Shown here: one piece after another, positions 1 through 7,442 of the stretch
Position numbering within the stretch: position 1 is the stretch's first letter
Layout of the letters: each line of letters starts with the position of its first letter
NCBI GenBank assembly: GCA_027039465.1
Contig: JALWEA010000017.1
Coordinates: 1-18,499 of the forward strand
DNA: 18,499 nucleotides
Source of the DNA: Calditrichia bacterium
GTDB taxonomy: Bacteria; Calditrichota; Calditrichia; Calditrichales; Calditrichaceae
Reading direction: 5' to 3'
Notes under the pieces: model-generated
The model's input: only the letters and a program-made list of their open reading frames with translations
The model's database searches: none
What the model was told of the DNA's origin: nothing
Made by a program: the position numbers and the translations under genes

Positions 1-727
1 AAGGATTTTCGACCGCCCGTCGGCAAAGTTCCACCGCATCAAAGATCGAATCGATGAGCAGATCGGCTGCGTTAAGTTTTTCGGGGTCGATAAAACGACT
101 TTTCAAAGCGAGACAAATCAAACCGGCCGCTTTCGCACTTTGCACGCCTGCGGGTGAATCCTCAATAGCCAGTGTATGATCCGGTTTAACGTTTAATTCC
201 CGCACCACGCGTCGGTAAATTTCCGGATGCGGTTTGCGTTCCGGGACGTCCTCGCCGGACAGCACCGTTTTAAACAATACTTCCGGTTCAAAACTGCCGT
301 GGCTGGTACGTTTTAAATTCTCAAAAATAATTTGAATATGCTCGCGATCCGAAGAAGAAGCCAAAGCAACGGGAATTTGATTTTCGCGACAAATACGGAT
401 CAAAGATTCAATGCCGGGCAAAGGCTCAAGCGGCGTTTCCCGAAGCAATTGCAAATAAATGGCATCCCGCTCTTTAATGGATTTGGCAATTTCCTTTTCA
501 TCCGTAGAACCGTAAAATTTTATGTAAATCGAACGCATGTTATCGGGCACTGAAAAGCCGATGAATCCGAATAGGTAAGCATCATCATGCGCCAAACCGT
601 GCCGATTTAAATATTGACGGAAGGCTTCGATATGAAAAGGTTCGGTATCGACCAAAACGCCGTCCATGTCCAAAATTAGCGCTTCAATATTTCGCAAACG
701 TTGTAAAAGTTCCGCAGTAATTTCCAT
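1..727 (-). CDS. HAD-superfamily phosphatase, beta-phosphoglucomutase-like (3' end outside window)
   Basis: The first 242 residues are visible; the C-terminus runs off the window edge. The N-terminus holds HAD motif I (LDMDGVLVDTEP; nucleophile Asp20 and acid/base Asp22), then a helical cap. Motif II follows as ALASSSDREH, the motif III lysine as PERKPHPEIY and motif IV as AIEDSPAGVQSAKAAGL. This arrangement is that of subfamily I HAD phosphatases and beta-phosphoglucomutases, cytosolic enzymes that hydrolyse or isomerise small sugar phosphates; the substrate cannot be read from the sequence. The ATG at 727 is preceded by AAGGGA at good spacing. It lies downstream of the FecR-barrel gene on the same strand, but a strong terminator between them suggests separate transcription. 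Family assignment is secure and the specific activity is open. Confidence 0.9.
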   Translation of the reverse strand, partial: MEITAELLQRLRNIEALILDMDGVLVDTEPFHIEAFRQYLNRHGLAHDDAYLFGFIGFSVPDNMRSIYIKFYGSTDEKEIAKSIKERDAIYLQLLRETPLEPLPGIESLIRICRENQIPVALASSSDREHIQIIFENLKRTSHGSFEPEVLFKTVLSGEDVPERKPHPEIYRRVVRELNVKPDHTLAIEDSPAGVQSAKAAGLICLALKSRFIDPEKLNAADLLIDSIFDAVELCRRAVENP

Positions 728-774
728 AGTATTCCCTTGTACTCATGCAAAAGCGCTAAAGATAGAAGAATTTG

Positions 775-812
775 GGATAAAAAGCAAAAGCGGACGCCAG
801 TTACGTCCGCTT
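775..812 (-). terminator. Rho-independent terminator of the FecR-barrel gene
   Basis: A perfect 9-bp stem (788-796 with 804-812, AAGCGGACG/CGTCCGCTT) closes a 7-nt loop. On the minus strand the stem is followed by TTTTGCTTTTT. It begins about 25 nt beyond the stop codon of the minus-strand gene that ends at 838. Confidence 0.85.
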
Positions 813-837
813 AAAAAAAATTCAAAATCAATACCTG

Positions 838-3021
838 TCAAAAACGAATTACGGTTTGGATGCTGGTGGTGCGCACGGTTTCTTTGCTGCCCGAAATTTT
901 ACCATCGCCGTTCAAATCGCGATAGGTTTGGCGAAAATCCAGCAACAAAGCGGCCGATGGTGATATCTCGTATTCGATCCGATAGCCCAAAATGGCGCCT
1001 TCACTTTTACGGAAGAGATGAATTGCATTATTTTGGTAATAATAGGCACCGGCTCGATTTATCTTGGGAATAAAGCGTGTGTTCAGATCCAGATTAGCGC
1101 GAAAGGTCCGGAAATGCAGGGCGTTTTTACTCATGTTCTGGTATTCGGCGCCAAAAATCATGAAGTTGAACAGATTGAAATCCGCTCCGACCACAAAACC
1201 TTTCATGTTGTCGGTTACGTGATCCTGCATGTACTGGCGCTTGGTGTAGGGTTGCAACGTTTTAACCGAATCTCCTACCTCGCGATAGGTGGCGCGTTCC
1301 AGTTCGTAAGTGGTATTAAAGTATTCGGGCAGAAAGCCCCGACCGAACATGCGATACTCGGCGTAGGCGTTCACAAAAGCAAACTTGGCCCAAAAGCCGG
1401 GCGCCGTCATTCCCCAGGATCCATTAAAGGGATATTTTGCATACTGAGCGTAGGTAATCAATTGCAAATATTTGTACGAGATGATGGGGTACGAAGCATC
1501 CAAAGCCAAGGCCAATTGCGATTTATCTTTGGCCTTATCGATATTGAACGGCTCGGGTTTTAAATGAACCGGATAGGGTTCGTTGTAAAGCGAATCATTG
1601 CCAAAGGTTTTGATCAGCAATTCCTTGTTATCCGTAAAACCGTCGCCGTCGCGATCGAAATCCAAATCGTCCGGAATGCCGTCGCCGTCACTATCCACGG
1701 ATTGATGTTTGTTGTCGGGAAAATCATCCAGCAAATCCGGCACGCCGTCGCCGTCCCGATCTTTAAGCGCCTTGTATTGATTAGCGTCGAATACGGTACT
1801 GAAACCGATCTCAAGCTTGCCTAACGGACGGTAAGCAAAGCGACCGGCAAACACACCGCCGCCGCTTAAAACTTCCGAAAAGTTGTTGATCATACCGTCG
1901 AAGCTGTATTTTGATCCGTTGAAGCCGATCTCCAAACCGGTACGAATCACACTGGGATATTCCACCGTATTGGCGTAGTGGTTCATCAAAATTCCGAATC
2001 CCAAGCGGTAGTTATCGATGGCGCCGACCTTAAGGTAGAACGGATCGCCGCGATGCGCCCAGCGTACATAATAAATTTTTTCAATAATATCTTTGAACGA
2101 ATCCCAGTTCTCTTTGCGGATATTGCCCTTTTGGTCGATGTAAAAGCTCAGGTCTAAGGCCACGCCCAACTTGCCGATGGAAAACTCCGGCCGTAAGCCG
2201 ATTTGGTTGTAAATTTGATTGTCAATGGTTACGGCACCCAGAGCCAAACCAGTACGGAATCCCCCGCCGCTACCTTGTGCCTGCGGTTGAGATTGGGGCG
2301 GATTTTCTTCTTTTTGCTTTGGCGTTTTTGCCGGCGGATTCACTTGAGGCGCTTGCTCTTCAGGTACGATTTTAGGTTGCTGTTCTTGCTGTTTGGGCTG
2401 TTTTTTAACTTTCGGAATCGTCGGCGTTGTGTGCAGCTGACTCATGGCATTTAATTCCTGAATTTCCTGCGGCGTTAAGGCTGTTGGCGTGGACGGTACG
2501 CCGCTTAAAGCAATGTCCGATTTTTGCAAGGCTTTTACCTGCACGGAATACGTTAACTCGGGATCGCCGAATTCCACAATGCCATCTTTGACCCAAAGGC
2601 TGGTTTTGACGGAATCGTTAATCATGGCAAACTGGGTTCCGCGAATGGCTGCTACGGAAACCGGTGAAGCGATGCGCAATCGACCGGCTAACTTGTGCGT
2701 AATATTAAAGAAGAATTTGCCAAGATTAGTAAACAATTCGCCGTTTTCGTTTTCAGGTGTGGGGATTTTACGAATTTCCATTTGTGAATTGGCCATGATC
2801 TTACTGACGGAACCGTCGGGAAATTGCAGCTCGCAGACGGATTCCGCGCCGGTGCGTACCATGTTGCCTTTGGTTAATTTGCTATCCAAAGCCAACGGCG
2901 ACCAATTTTCGGCTGACGGCGCTGCCTTCCATTGCACATCGCCGATCAAATAGGTGACTTTAACGCTCTGCCCGAAAATGGCAGTTGCGAATAACATGAA
3001 GAATAAAATTGCCGAGCGCAT
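838..3021 (-). CDS. Exported FecR-domain protein with TSP3 calcium repeats and outer-membrane beta-barrel
   Basis: The 727-residue product starts with a signal peptide (MRSAILFFMLFATAIFG, likely cleaved before Gln18). A FecR-type domain spans about residues 20-172 and includes the typical SPVSVAAIRGTQF stretch. A Gln/Pro/Lys-rich linker covers about 197-252. From about 254 to the end the chain alternates short beta segments and turns and finishes in Ile-Arg-Phe, as outer-membrane barrels do. Thrombospondin type 3 repeats (DRDGDGVPD, DSDGDGIPD, DRDGDGFTD; about 421-468) sit inside the barrel region, probably in a loop, and should bind calcium. The start at 3021 is chosen over an upstream ATG at 3078 because GGGAGGAACC precedes it and the signal peptide then begins the protein. 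In TonB systems FecR relays signals to sigma factors, but no sigma gene is present here, so the role is unknown; a surface or structural role is inferred. Confidence 0.8.
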   Translation of the reverse strand: MRSAILFFMLFATAIFGQSVKVTYLIGDVQWKAAPSAENWSPLALDSKLTKGNMVRTGAESVCELQFPDGSVSKIMANSQMEIRKIPTPENENGELFTNLGKFFFNITHKLAGRLRIASPVSVAAIRGTQFAMINDSVKTSLWVKDGIVEFGDPELTYSVQVKALQKSDIALSGVPSTPTALTPQEIQELNAMSQLHTTPTIPKVKKQPKQQEQQPKIVPEEQAPQVNPPAKTPKQKEENPPQSQPQAQGSGGGFRTGLALGAVTIDNQIYNQIGLRPEFSIGKLGVALDLSFYIDQKGNIRKENWDSFKDIIEKIYYVRWAHRGDPFYLKVGAIDNYRLGFGILMNHYANTVEYPSVIRTGLEIGFNGSKYSFDGMINNFSEVLSGGGVFAGRFAYRPLGKLEIGFSTVFDANQYKALKDRDGDGVPDLLDDFPDNKHQSVDSDGDGIPDDLDFDRDGDGFTDNKELLIKTFGNDSLYNEPYPVHLKPEPFNIDKAKDKSQLALALDASYPIISYKYLQLITYAQYAKYPFNGSWGMTAPGFWAKFAFVNAYAEYRMFGRGFLPEYFNTTYELERATYREVGDSVKTLQPYTKRQYMQDHVTDNMKGFVVGADFNLFNFMIFGAEYQNMSKNALHFRTFRANLDLNTRFIPKINRAGAYYYQNNAIHLFRKSEGAILGYRIEYEISPSAALLLDFRQTYRDLNGDGKISGSKETVRTTSIQTVIRF

Positions 3022-3060
3022 GGTTCCTCCCGCTTTTAAATCAACATCCTTTTTTGCAGA

Positions 3061-3088
3061 AATATAAAAAAGAATCATTCACAAACAA
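3061..3088 (-). promoter_or_regulatory. Candidate sigma-70 promoter of the FecR-barrel gene
   Basis: On the minus strand TTGTTT (3088-3083) and TATATT (3066-3061) are separated by 16 nt. This would give a leader of roughly 30 nt before the start at 3021. The match is moderate and comes from pattern reading only. Confidence 0.4.
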
Positions 3089-3369
3089 ATATCCGGTAGG
3101 ATGTCTATTTTGGGCAATGCGGCAGGTCACAGGGAGAATTTCTTCGCTAACCGGTCGCAAATACGCCATGTAAAAAATTACCAAAGCTAATATTTTTACG
3201 TGTATAAGTCCGGCTTTAATTTTGCTCTCAAATTTATCCGTATAGGTTCTGATCACAGAAAAAAAGCCTGATAGGATTTTTGATCACATTCATGGCGGGG
3301 AAAGCGAATCGGAATCAATATAATACCCCGTACGTAATAATTGATTTTTATTTTTTAATAACGCATCAG
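3089..3369. other. Non-coding AT-rich stretch upstream of the FecR-barrel gene
   Basis: No convincing gene is seen here. The octamer TGATCACA occurs twice (3250-3257 and 3281-3288), 31 bp apart, a possible pair of regulator half-sites. The short open frames that cross this stretch have no ribosome binding site and no protein-like composition. Confidence 0.4.
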
Positions 3370-3455
3370 CCGTCCCTTACAGGACGGAACCGATTATGGC
3401 TATCTTTTTCCCACCGATGAATCGATGGGCTACGGTCATATTCCCCTGCGGGGAA
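3370..3455. repeat. Cluster of three short hairpins
   Basis: Three inverted repeats follow each other within 86 bp. The first is CCGTCC/GGACGG at 3370-3375 and 3382-3387. The second is CCCACCGAT/ATCGATGGG at 3410-3429 with one mismatch. The third is TTCCCC/GGGGAA at 3441-3446 and 3450-3455. The arrangement resembles dispersed REP-like intergenic elements. None has a downstream T-run that would make it a terminator. The ~156-bp repeat begins 24 bp later. Confidence 0.55.
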
Positions 3456-3478
3456 ATAAAAGTCGAAAGGATAAAAGT

Positions 3479-3634
3479 CTAACCAAAAATATTTGAAATT
3501 TGGAAAAACCATTTACCACCTTAATTCCCCTTCGCTGAGATATCAGGGAAGGGGTTAGGGGATGGGATAAGGAATAAAAACAACAACTAAAAATGTTAGA
3601 GATAAACTCTCTGATTTAGAGACCAAGAATCTAT
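3479..3634 (+). repeat. Dispersed intergenic repeat, copy 1
   Basis: This ~156-bp block is nearly 90% identical by eye to 11009-11165, in the same orientation. Its centre carries a hairpin (CCCCTTC, one unpaired base, CTGA, 4-nt loop, TCAG, one unpaired base, GAAGGGG; 3527-3554), and both arms are conserved in the other copy. The edges are CTAACCAAAAAT on the left and CAAGAATCTAT on the right. Outside these the two sites are unrelated. No open reading frame or target-site duplication is evident. Confidence 0.85.
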
Positions 3635-3835
3635 TAAGTACAAATAACTTAATACTTGTAACATTGAATATTAATCACAATTAGATCGTTAAGGTTTACC
3701 CATAGATTTGCCAGATGATTCGATTAAATAAATATAACTTCTTTAAATTTATTGAGTTAAGTAAAAATAAACAACTTGAATCCAAGCGAAAAATCCGTTA
3801 TATTGCAACCATTGAATTTTTACGGTGAAGGATGG

Positions 3836-4570
3836 ATGCCGAGAGTTAAAGCGGTTATTGAGTACGAGGGTACGCGTTATTTCGGTTGGCAGTTGCAAAA
3901 AGGTCAACCTACCATTCAGGGCGAAATTGAAAAAGCGCTGCAGGTGATCTTTAAAAAACTCATTCGTGTGACCGGAGCGGGTCGGACGGATACCGGTGTG
4001 CATGCGCGGGGGCAGGTGGCGCATTTTGATATTCCGGATTATCCGTTGGACAAATTGCAGCGTTCTTTGAACGGTATTCTTGCTCGCGATATTGTCATTA
4101 AAGAGATCGCAGTCGTTCCGGATGATTTTCATGCGCGATTTGACGCCATTGAAAGACGGTATCGTTATTTTATTGCTTTGAAGCCAACAGCCATTGACCG
4201 TAATTTTTCCTGGCGCGTTATCCGACCGTTAAATAAAACGTTACTACAATCGGGCGCCGAGCTTATTAAATCGACCGAAGATTTTCAAGCGTTTTGCAAG
4301 GTTAACAGCGAAGTGCGGCATTATCGCTGCACGATTTTGGAAAGTAAATGGTTTTTGAATGATGAACAGTTGGTTTACGAAATAGCGGCCAATCGTTTTT
4401 TACATGGCATGGTAAGAGCGATTGTCGGTTCGTTGGTTGCTTTGGGCAGCGGAAAAATAACATTGGCAGAGTTGGAATCCATTATTAAAAGTAAAGATCG
4501 GACACTGGTGCCGTTAACCGCACCGGCGAAAGGGCTGGTATTAGAGAAAGTCAAATATCCGTTCCAATGA
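3836..4570 (+). CDS. truA: tRNA pseudouridine synthase A
   Basis: TruA converts uridines 38-40 in the anticodon stem-loop of many tRNAs to pseudouridine in the cytosol. The 244-residue product holds the signature AGRTDTGVHARGQ, with the catalytic aspartate at position 52. It also has the N-terminal family pattern YEGTRYFGWQ and the C-terminal block NRFLHGMVRAIVGSLVALGSG. The start is placed at 3836 (MPRVKAV), which follows GAAGGA, rather than at an in-frame ATG at 3776 that would add 20 atypical residues; spacing to the ribosome binding site is short. The stop TGA at 4568-4570 overlaps an ATG that opens an alternative frame into the first transaldolase, so the two may be co-transcribed. Confidence 0.93.
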   Translation: MPRVKAVIEYEGTRYFGWQLQKGQPTIQGEIEKALQVIFKKLIRVTGAGRTDTGVHARGQVAHFDIPDYPLDKLQRSLNGILARDIVIKEIAVVPDDFHARFDAIERRYRYFIALKPTAIDRNFSWRVIRPLNKTLLQSGAELIKSTEDFQAFCKVNSEVRHYRCTILESKWFLNDEQLVYEIAANRFLHGMVRAIVGSLVALGSGKITLAELESIIKSKDRTLVPLTAPAKGLVLEKVKYPFQ

Positions 4571-4614
4571 AACAGGCAGGAATGAAATCTTACATAAAAA
4601 AAAGGAAACAGACC

Positions 4615-5265
4615 ATGAAATTTTTTGTTGATTCGGCCAATATTGATGAAATCAAAGAAGCCGCCAGTTTGGGCATTGTGGATGGGGTGACCACTAATCC
4701 TACTTTATTGGCCAGGGAAGAGGGAAAACCCGAAGAGATATTTAAGAAAATTTGCGCAACAATCGACGGGCCGGTTAATGCGGAAGTAGTGTCGTTAGAC
4801 TGGGAAGGGATTGTTGAAGAAGGCCGCGAGCTGGCAAAAATTCACGAAAACATTGTCATCAAAATTCCCATGACAAAAGACGGGTTGAAGGCGGTGAAGG
4901 TATTCGCACAGGAAGGGATCAAAACCAATGTGACTCTGATCTTTTCACCGATTCAGGCTTTGATGGCGGCTCGCGCCGGAGCTACCTATGTTTGCCCTTT
5001 TGTGGGTCGTCTTGATGACATCGGGCAAAACGGCATGGATGTGATTGCCGAAATCAAGCAAATTTTTGATAACTACATGATCGAGACGGAAATTATTGTG
5101 GCTAGTATTCGTCATCCCATGCACGTGGTTGAATCGGCTTTAATCGGTGCGGATATTGCTACGGTTCCTTTTTCAGTAATAGAGAAAATGATCAAACATC
5201 CGTTAACGGATATCGGCATCGAACGCTTTTTGGCGGATTGGGAAAAAGTTCAGAATCGAAAATAA
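4615..5265 (+). CDS. Small transaldolase / fructose-6-phosphate aldolase (FSA/TalC type), first tandem copy
   Basis: The 216-residue protein matches the small transaldolase family, which forms a Schiff base with ketose substrates in the pentose phosphate pathway or cleaves fructose-6-phosphate. Visible active-site elements are Asp6 (FVDSAN), the DGVTTNPTL strand with Thr26 and Asn28, and the Schiff-base Lys83 in VIKIPMT. Further family blocks are NVTLIFSPIQA and PFVGRLDD. Length is standard. The start at 4615 (MKFFVD) follows AAAGGA; an ATG at 4567 overlapping the truA stop would add 16 residues absent from the neighbouring paralogue. It is followed after 23 bp by a paralogue of identical length. 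Transaldolase and aldolase activity cannot be told apart by eye. Confidence 0.92.
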   Translation: MKFFVDSANIDEIKEAASLGIVDGVTTNPTLLAREEGKPEEIFKKICATIDGPVNAEVVSLDWEGIVEEGRELAKIHENIVIKIPMTKDGLKAVKVFAQEGIKTNVTLIFSPIQALMAARAGATYVCPFVGRLDDIGQNGMDVIAEIKQIFDNYMIETEIIVASIRHPMHVVESALIGADIATVPFSVIEKMIKHPLTDIGIERFLADWEKVQNRK

Positions 5266-5288
5266 AACAGGAAGTAGAGGAGGTTGCA

Positions 5289-5939
5289 ATGAAATTTTTC
5301 ATAGACACGGCCAATATCGAACAAATTAAAGAGGCGGCCAGTATCGGAGTTTTGGATGGTGTGACGACCAATCCGACGTTGATTTCGCGCGAGAAGGGTG
5401 AACCGCGGGAAATTTATCGACAAATATGTGAAATCGTTGACGGGCCGGTGAGTGCCGAAGTTTTGGCTTTGGACAGCGACGGCATGGTGAAAGAGGCCAA
5501 GGAGTTGGCGGCTATTCATAAAAATATTGTCATTAAGATTCCCATGACCAAAGAAGGATTAAAGGCCGTTAAACAATTAACCGCGTTGAACATTCGTACC
5601 AATGTAACGTTGGTTTTTTCTCCGATTCAGGCGCTGTTGGCGGCTCGCGCCGGCGCGACATTTGTTAGCCCGTTTGTGGGACGGTTGGATGATATTGCCA
5701 CGCCGGGGATGGAACTGGTCAGCCAGATCAAACAGATTTTTGATAATTACATGATCGAAACGGAAATAATCGTGGCCAGCATTCGCCATCCGATGCATGT
5801 GGTGGAAGCTGCTTTATATGGTGCGGATATTGCCACGATTCCTTTTGCCGTGATTGAAAAAGTGATCAAGCATCCGCTAACGGATATCGGCATTGAGCGT
5901 TTTTTGGCTGACTGGGAAAAGGTGCAGAATCGTAAATAA
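5289..5939 (+). CDS. Small transaldolase / fructose-6-phosphate aldolase (FSA/TalC type), second tandem copy
   Basis: This 216-residue protein aligns without gaps to the preceding gene. By manual count 162 of 216 residues are identical (75%). All catalytic features are kept: Asp6, Thr26, Asn28, Lys83 in VIKIPMT, and the SPIQALLAARAGAT and FVGRLDD blocks. The start follows a near-perfect Shine-Dalgarno (GAGGAGG), stronger than that of copy 1, so translation may be higher. Identity is about 67% over residues 1-150 but about 92% over 151-216. Both copies look intact and under selection; they may differ in substrate or expression, which is inference. Confidence 0.92.
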   Translation: MKFFIDTANIEQIKEAASIGVLDGVTTNPTLISREKGEPREIYRQICEIVDGPVSAEVLALDSDGMVKEAKELAAIHKNIVIKIPMTKEGLKAVKQLTALNIRTNVTLVFSPIQALLAARAGATFVSPFVGRLDDIATPGMELVSQIKQIFDNYMIETEIIVASIRHPMHVVEAALYGADIATIPFAVIEKVIKHPLTDIGIERFLADWEKVQNRK

Positions 5940-5989
5940 CGCGTTTGGTTCGTAATTGACCATGTTTTCAATAAACTTGAAGGTGTTGT

Positions 5990-7192
5990 ATGTCTAAAAT
6001 CTGGAAATTTTTAGTTGTTCTCGGGATTGGTGTTTTTAGCGGGGTTTTGCTGGTTGAATATCTGCCTTTGAATCAACCGGTAAAGCACGAACATCCCGTG
6101 GATACTTCGTTTGTGGGTAATGCGCTGGCTGAAAATGCTTCCGGGAATCCTCGTGATCTTACCAGTCACCGGCAAAATGCCATAACGCGGGCCGTGAAAA
6201 TTGTTAGTCCGGCGGTGGTTTCGGTGAATGTTACGCAGATTAATCGTTATGTTCAGCGCAGTCCGTTTTATGACGATCCGTTTTTTCGTCAGTTCTTTCC
6301 GGAATTGTTCGGGGATCGGGTGATCGAGCAAAAGGTAAAATCCATTGGTTCCGGTTTTATTATTTCGGAAGACGGTTATGTGGTGACTAATGAGCATGTG
6401 GTCGGAGATGGTACGAAAATTATTGTGGCTAAATCCAATGGCAAGGAATATCCGGCTAAGTTGGTGGATAAGGATCGGGTTTCGGATATTGCTTTGCTGA
6501 AGATCGAAGGCAAATTTCCGTACATCCGTTTTGGCGATTCCGATAGCATCTTAATCGGCGAATGGGCCATTGCTTTGGGTAATCCGTTCGGCCTGTTCAT
6601 CAAGAATCAGCCGACGGTGACCGTTGGGGTGATCAGCGCCGTGAATCGTGATTTTTCACCGATGGAAGGGCGTATTTACGAAGATATGATTCAAACGGAC
6701 GCGGCCATTAATCAGGGCAATAGCGGCGGGCCTTTGTGTAATGCGGACGGTGAAGTGATCGGTATGAATACGTTTATTTTTACGGCTGACCCTCAGTCGC
6801 ACGGTTCGGTGGGCATCGGTTTTGCCATTCCAAGTAATCGTATTAAACGGGTGGTCGAAAAGTTGAAAAATCGCCGTGGCGGAGATAAAAATGTTTGGAT
6901 CGGGATGTACGTTTCCAATTTGGATCCGTATATTGCGCGCTCGTTGGGCTATCCGTCGGTAAACGGAGTTTATGTGAGACGATTGGATCGCCACAGCCCT
7001 GCGGAGAAAGCCGGTGTGAAATTGGGTGATGTTATTATGGAAATTAACGGCCAGCCGATCGGCAGTTATAGCGATGCGGAGGCGGTGATATTATCGTTGG
7101 ATTTGCGCGTGGGTGATAAGATACAAGTTAAGGTTTGGCGAGGAGGAAAGACCAAGATATTGACGATAGTGTTAGAGAAGTATCCGGGGTAA
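5990..7192 (+). CDS. HtrA/Deg-family periplasmic serine protease with one PDZ domain
   Basis: The 400-residue protein begins with an uncleaved-looking anchor (about residues 6-25), so it is probably tethered to the inner membrane and faces the periplasm. The trypsin-like domain covers about 60-290 with catalytic His136 (VVTNEHVVGDG), Asp166 (RVSDIALLKIEG) and Ser245 (NQGNSGGPL). A single C-terminal PDZ domain (about 295-398) contains SPAEKAGVKLGDVIMEINGQ. One PDZ plus an N-terminal anchor resembles DegS or bacterial HtrA more than two-PDZ DegP. Such proteases degrade or sense misfolded envelope proteins. The ATG follows GAAGGTG. It sits 50 bp after the transaldolase pair and is followed by a five-hairpin array that could protect its mRNA 3' end. 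Confidence 0.93.
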   Translation: MSKIWKFLVVLGIGVFSGVLLVEYLPLNQPVKHEHPVDTSFVGNALAENASGNPRDLTSHRQNAITRAVKIVSPAVVSVNVTQINRYVQRSPFYDDPFFRQFFPELFGDRVIEQKVKSIGSGFIISEDGYVVTNEHVVGDGTKIIVAKSNGKEYPAKLVDKDRVSDIALLKIEGKFPYIRFGDSDSILIGEWAIALGNPFGLFIKNQPTVTVGVISAVNRDFSPMEGRIYEDMIQTDAAINQGNSGGPLCNADGEVIGMNTFIFTADPQSHGSVGIGFAIPSNRIKRVVEKLKNRRGGDKNVWIGMYVSNLDPYIARSLGYPSVNGVYVRRLDRHSPAEKAGVKLGDVIMEINGQPIGSYSDAEAVILSLDLRVGDKIQVKVWRGGKTKILTIVLEKYPG

Positions 7193-7202
7193 GTGGTGGT
7201 AT

Positions 7203-7317
7203 ATCGACTCTGCGAGTCGATTGAAAATGCGGAGCATTTTCTTACAGTACCACGACTCTCGAGAGTCGTTGAACCGGGAAACGATCTGACGATCGTACGC
7301 GAGTCTATAGACTCGCG
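7203..7317. repeat. Array of five consecutive hairpins/palindromes
   Basis: Five inverted repeats lie almost end to end. (1) ATCGACTC-TGC-GAGTCGAT, 7203-7221. (2) GAAAATGC-GGA-GCATTTTC, 7223-7241. (3) The uninterrupted 18-bp palindrome ACGACTCTC/GAGAGTCGT, 7252-7269. (4) ACGATC-TGAC-GATCGT, 7281-7296. (5) The uninterrupted 20-bp palindrome CGCGAGTCTA/TAGACTCGCG, 7298-7317. Units 1, 3 and 5 share a CGACTC/GAGTCG-type core. All stems are perfect. The array starts 10 bp after the htrA stop codon. No T-run follows on either strand, so a classical terminator is unlikely. Confidence 0.85.
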
Positions 7318-7442
7318 GCACCATCATCCTTGCAAATTTATTTTTGCTTTTTAACCCAAGATAAACGAATTTTGGGCAGCAATGATCAATGTCCATTTTC
7401 TTATGGATGTTTTTTAATGCAGGAAAGGAAACGAATTAAATT

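Noticed and set aside
1018..1563. 181-residue open frame on the plus strand
   Set aside because: It lies entirely antisense to the FecR-barrel gene, has no ribosome binding site and no family resemblance; it is a shadow of biased codon use on the other strand.
2489..2953. 154-residue open frame on the plus strand
   Set aside because: It is antisense to the FecR domain of the minus-strand gene and no protein family is recognisable.
3041..3256. 71-residue minus-strand open frame
   Set aside because: It overlaps the promoter and leader of the FecR-barrel gene, has no Shine-Dalgarno and looks unlike a real protein.
3250..3288. CRP-like sites from two TGATCACA octamers
   Set aside because: A CRP site needs TGTGA and TCACA spaced by 6 bp in one dyad; only same-direction half-sites are present, far upstream of the promoter.
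4615..5939. Recent gene conversion between the two transaldolase genes
   Set aside because: The C-terminal protein sequence is nearly identical, but about 24 of the last 66 codons differ synonymously, so the DNA has diverged for a long time.
7203..7317. CRISPR-like array
   Set aside because: The units are different inverted repeats without constant direct repeats or spacers of even length, and no cas gene is near.
7172..7396. 74-residue minus-strand open frame
   Set aside because: It runs through the five-hairpin array, so its coding appearance comes from palindromes; there is no ribosome binding site.
7392..7415. Possible terminator just upstream of psd
   Set aside because: The stem is only five AT-rich base pairs (TCCAT/ATGGA) and would end transcription right before the psd ribosome binding site; too weak to call.
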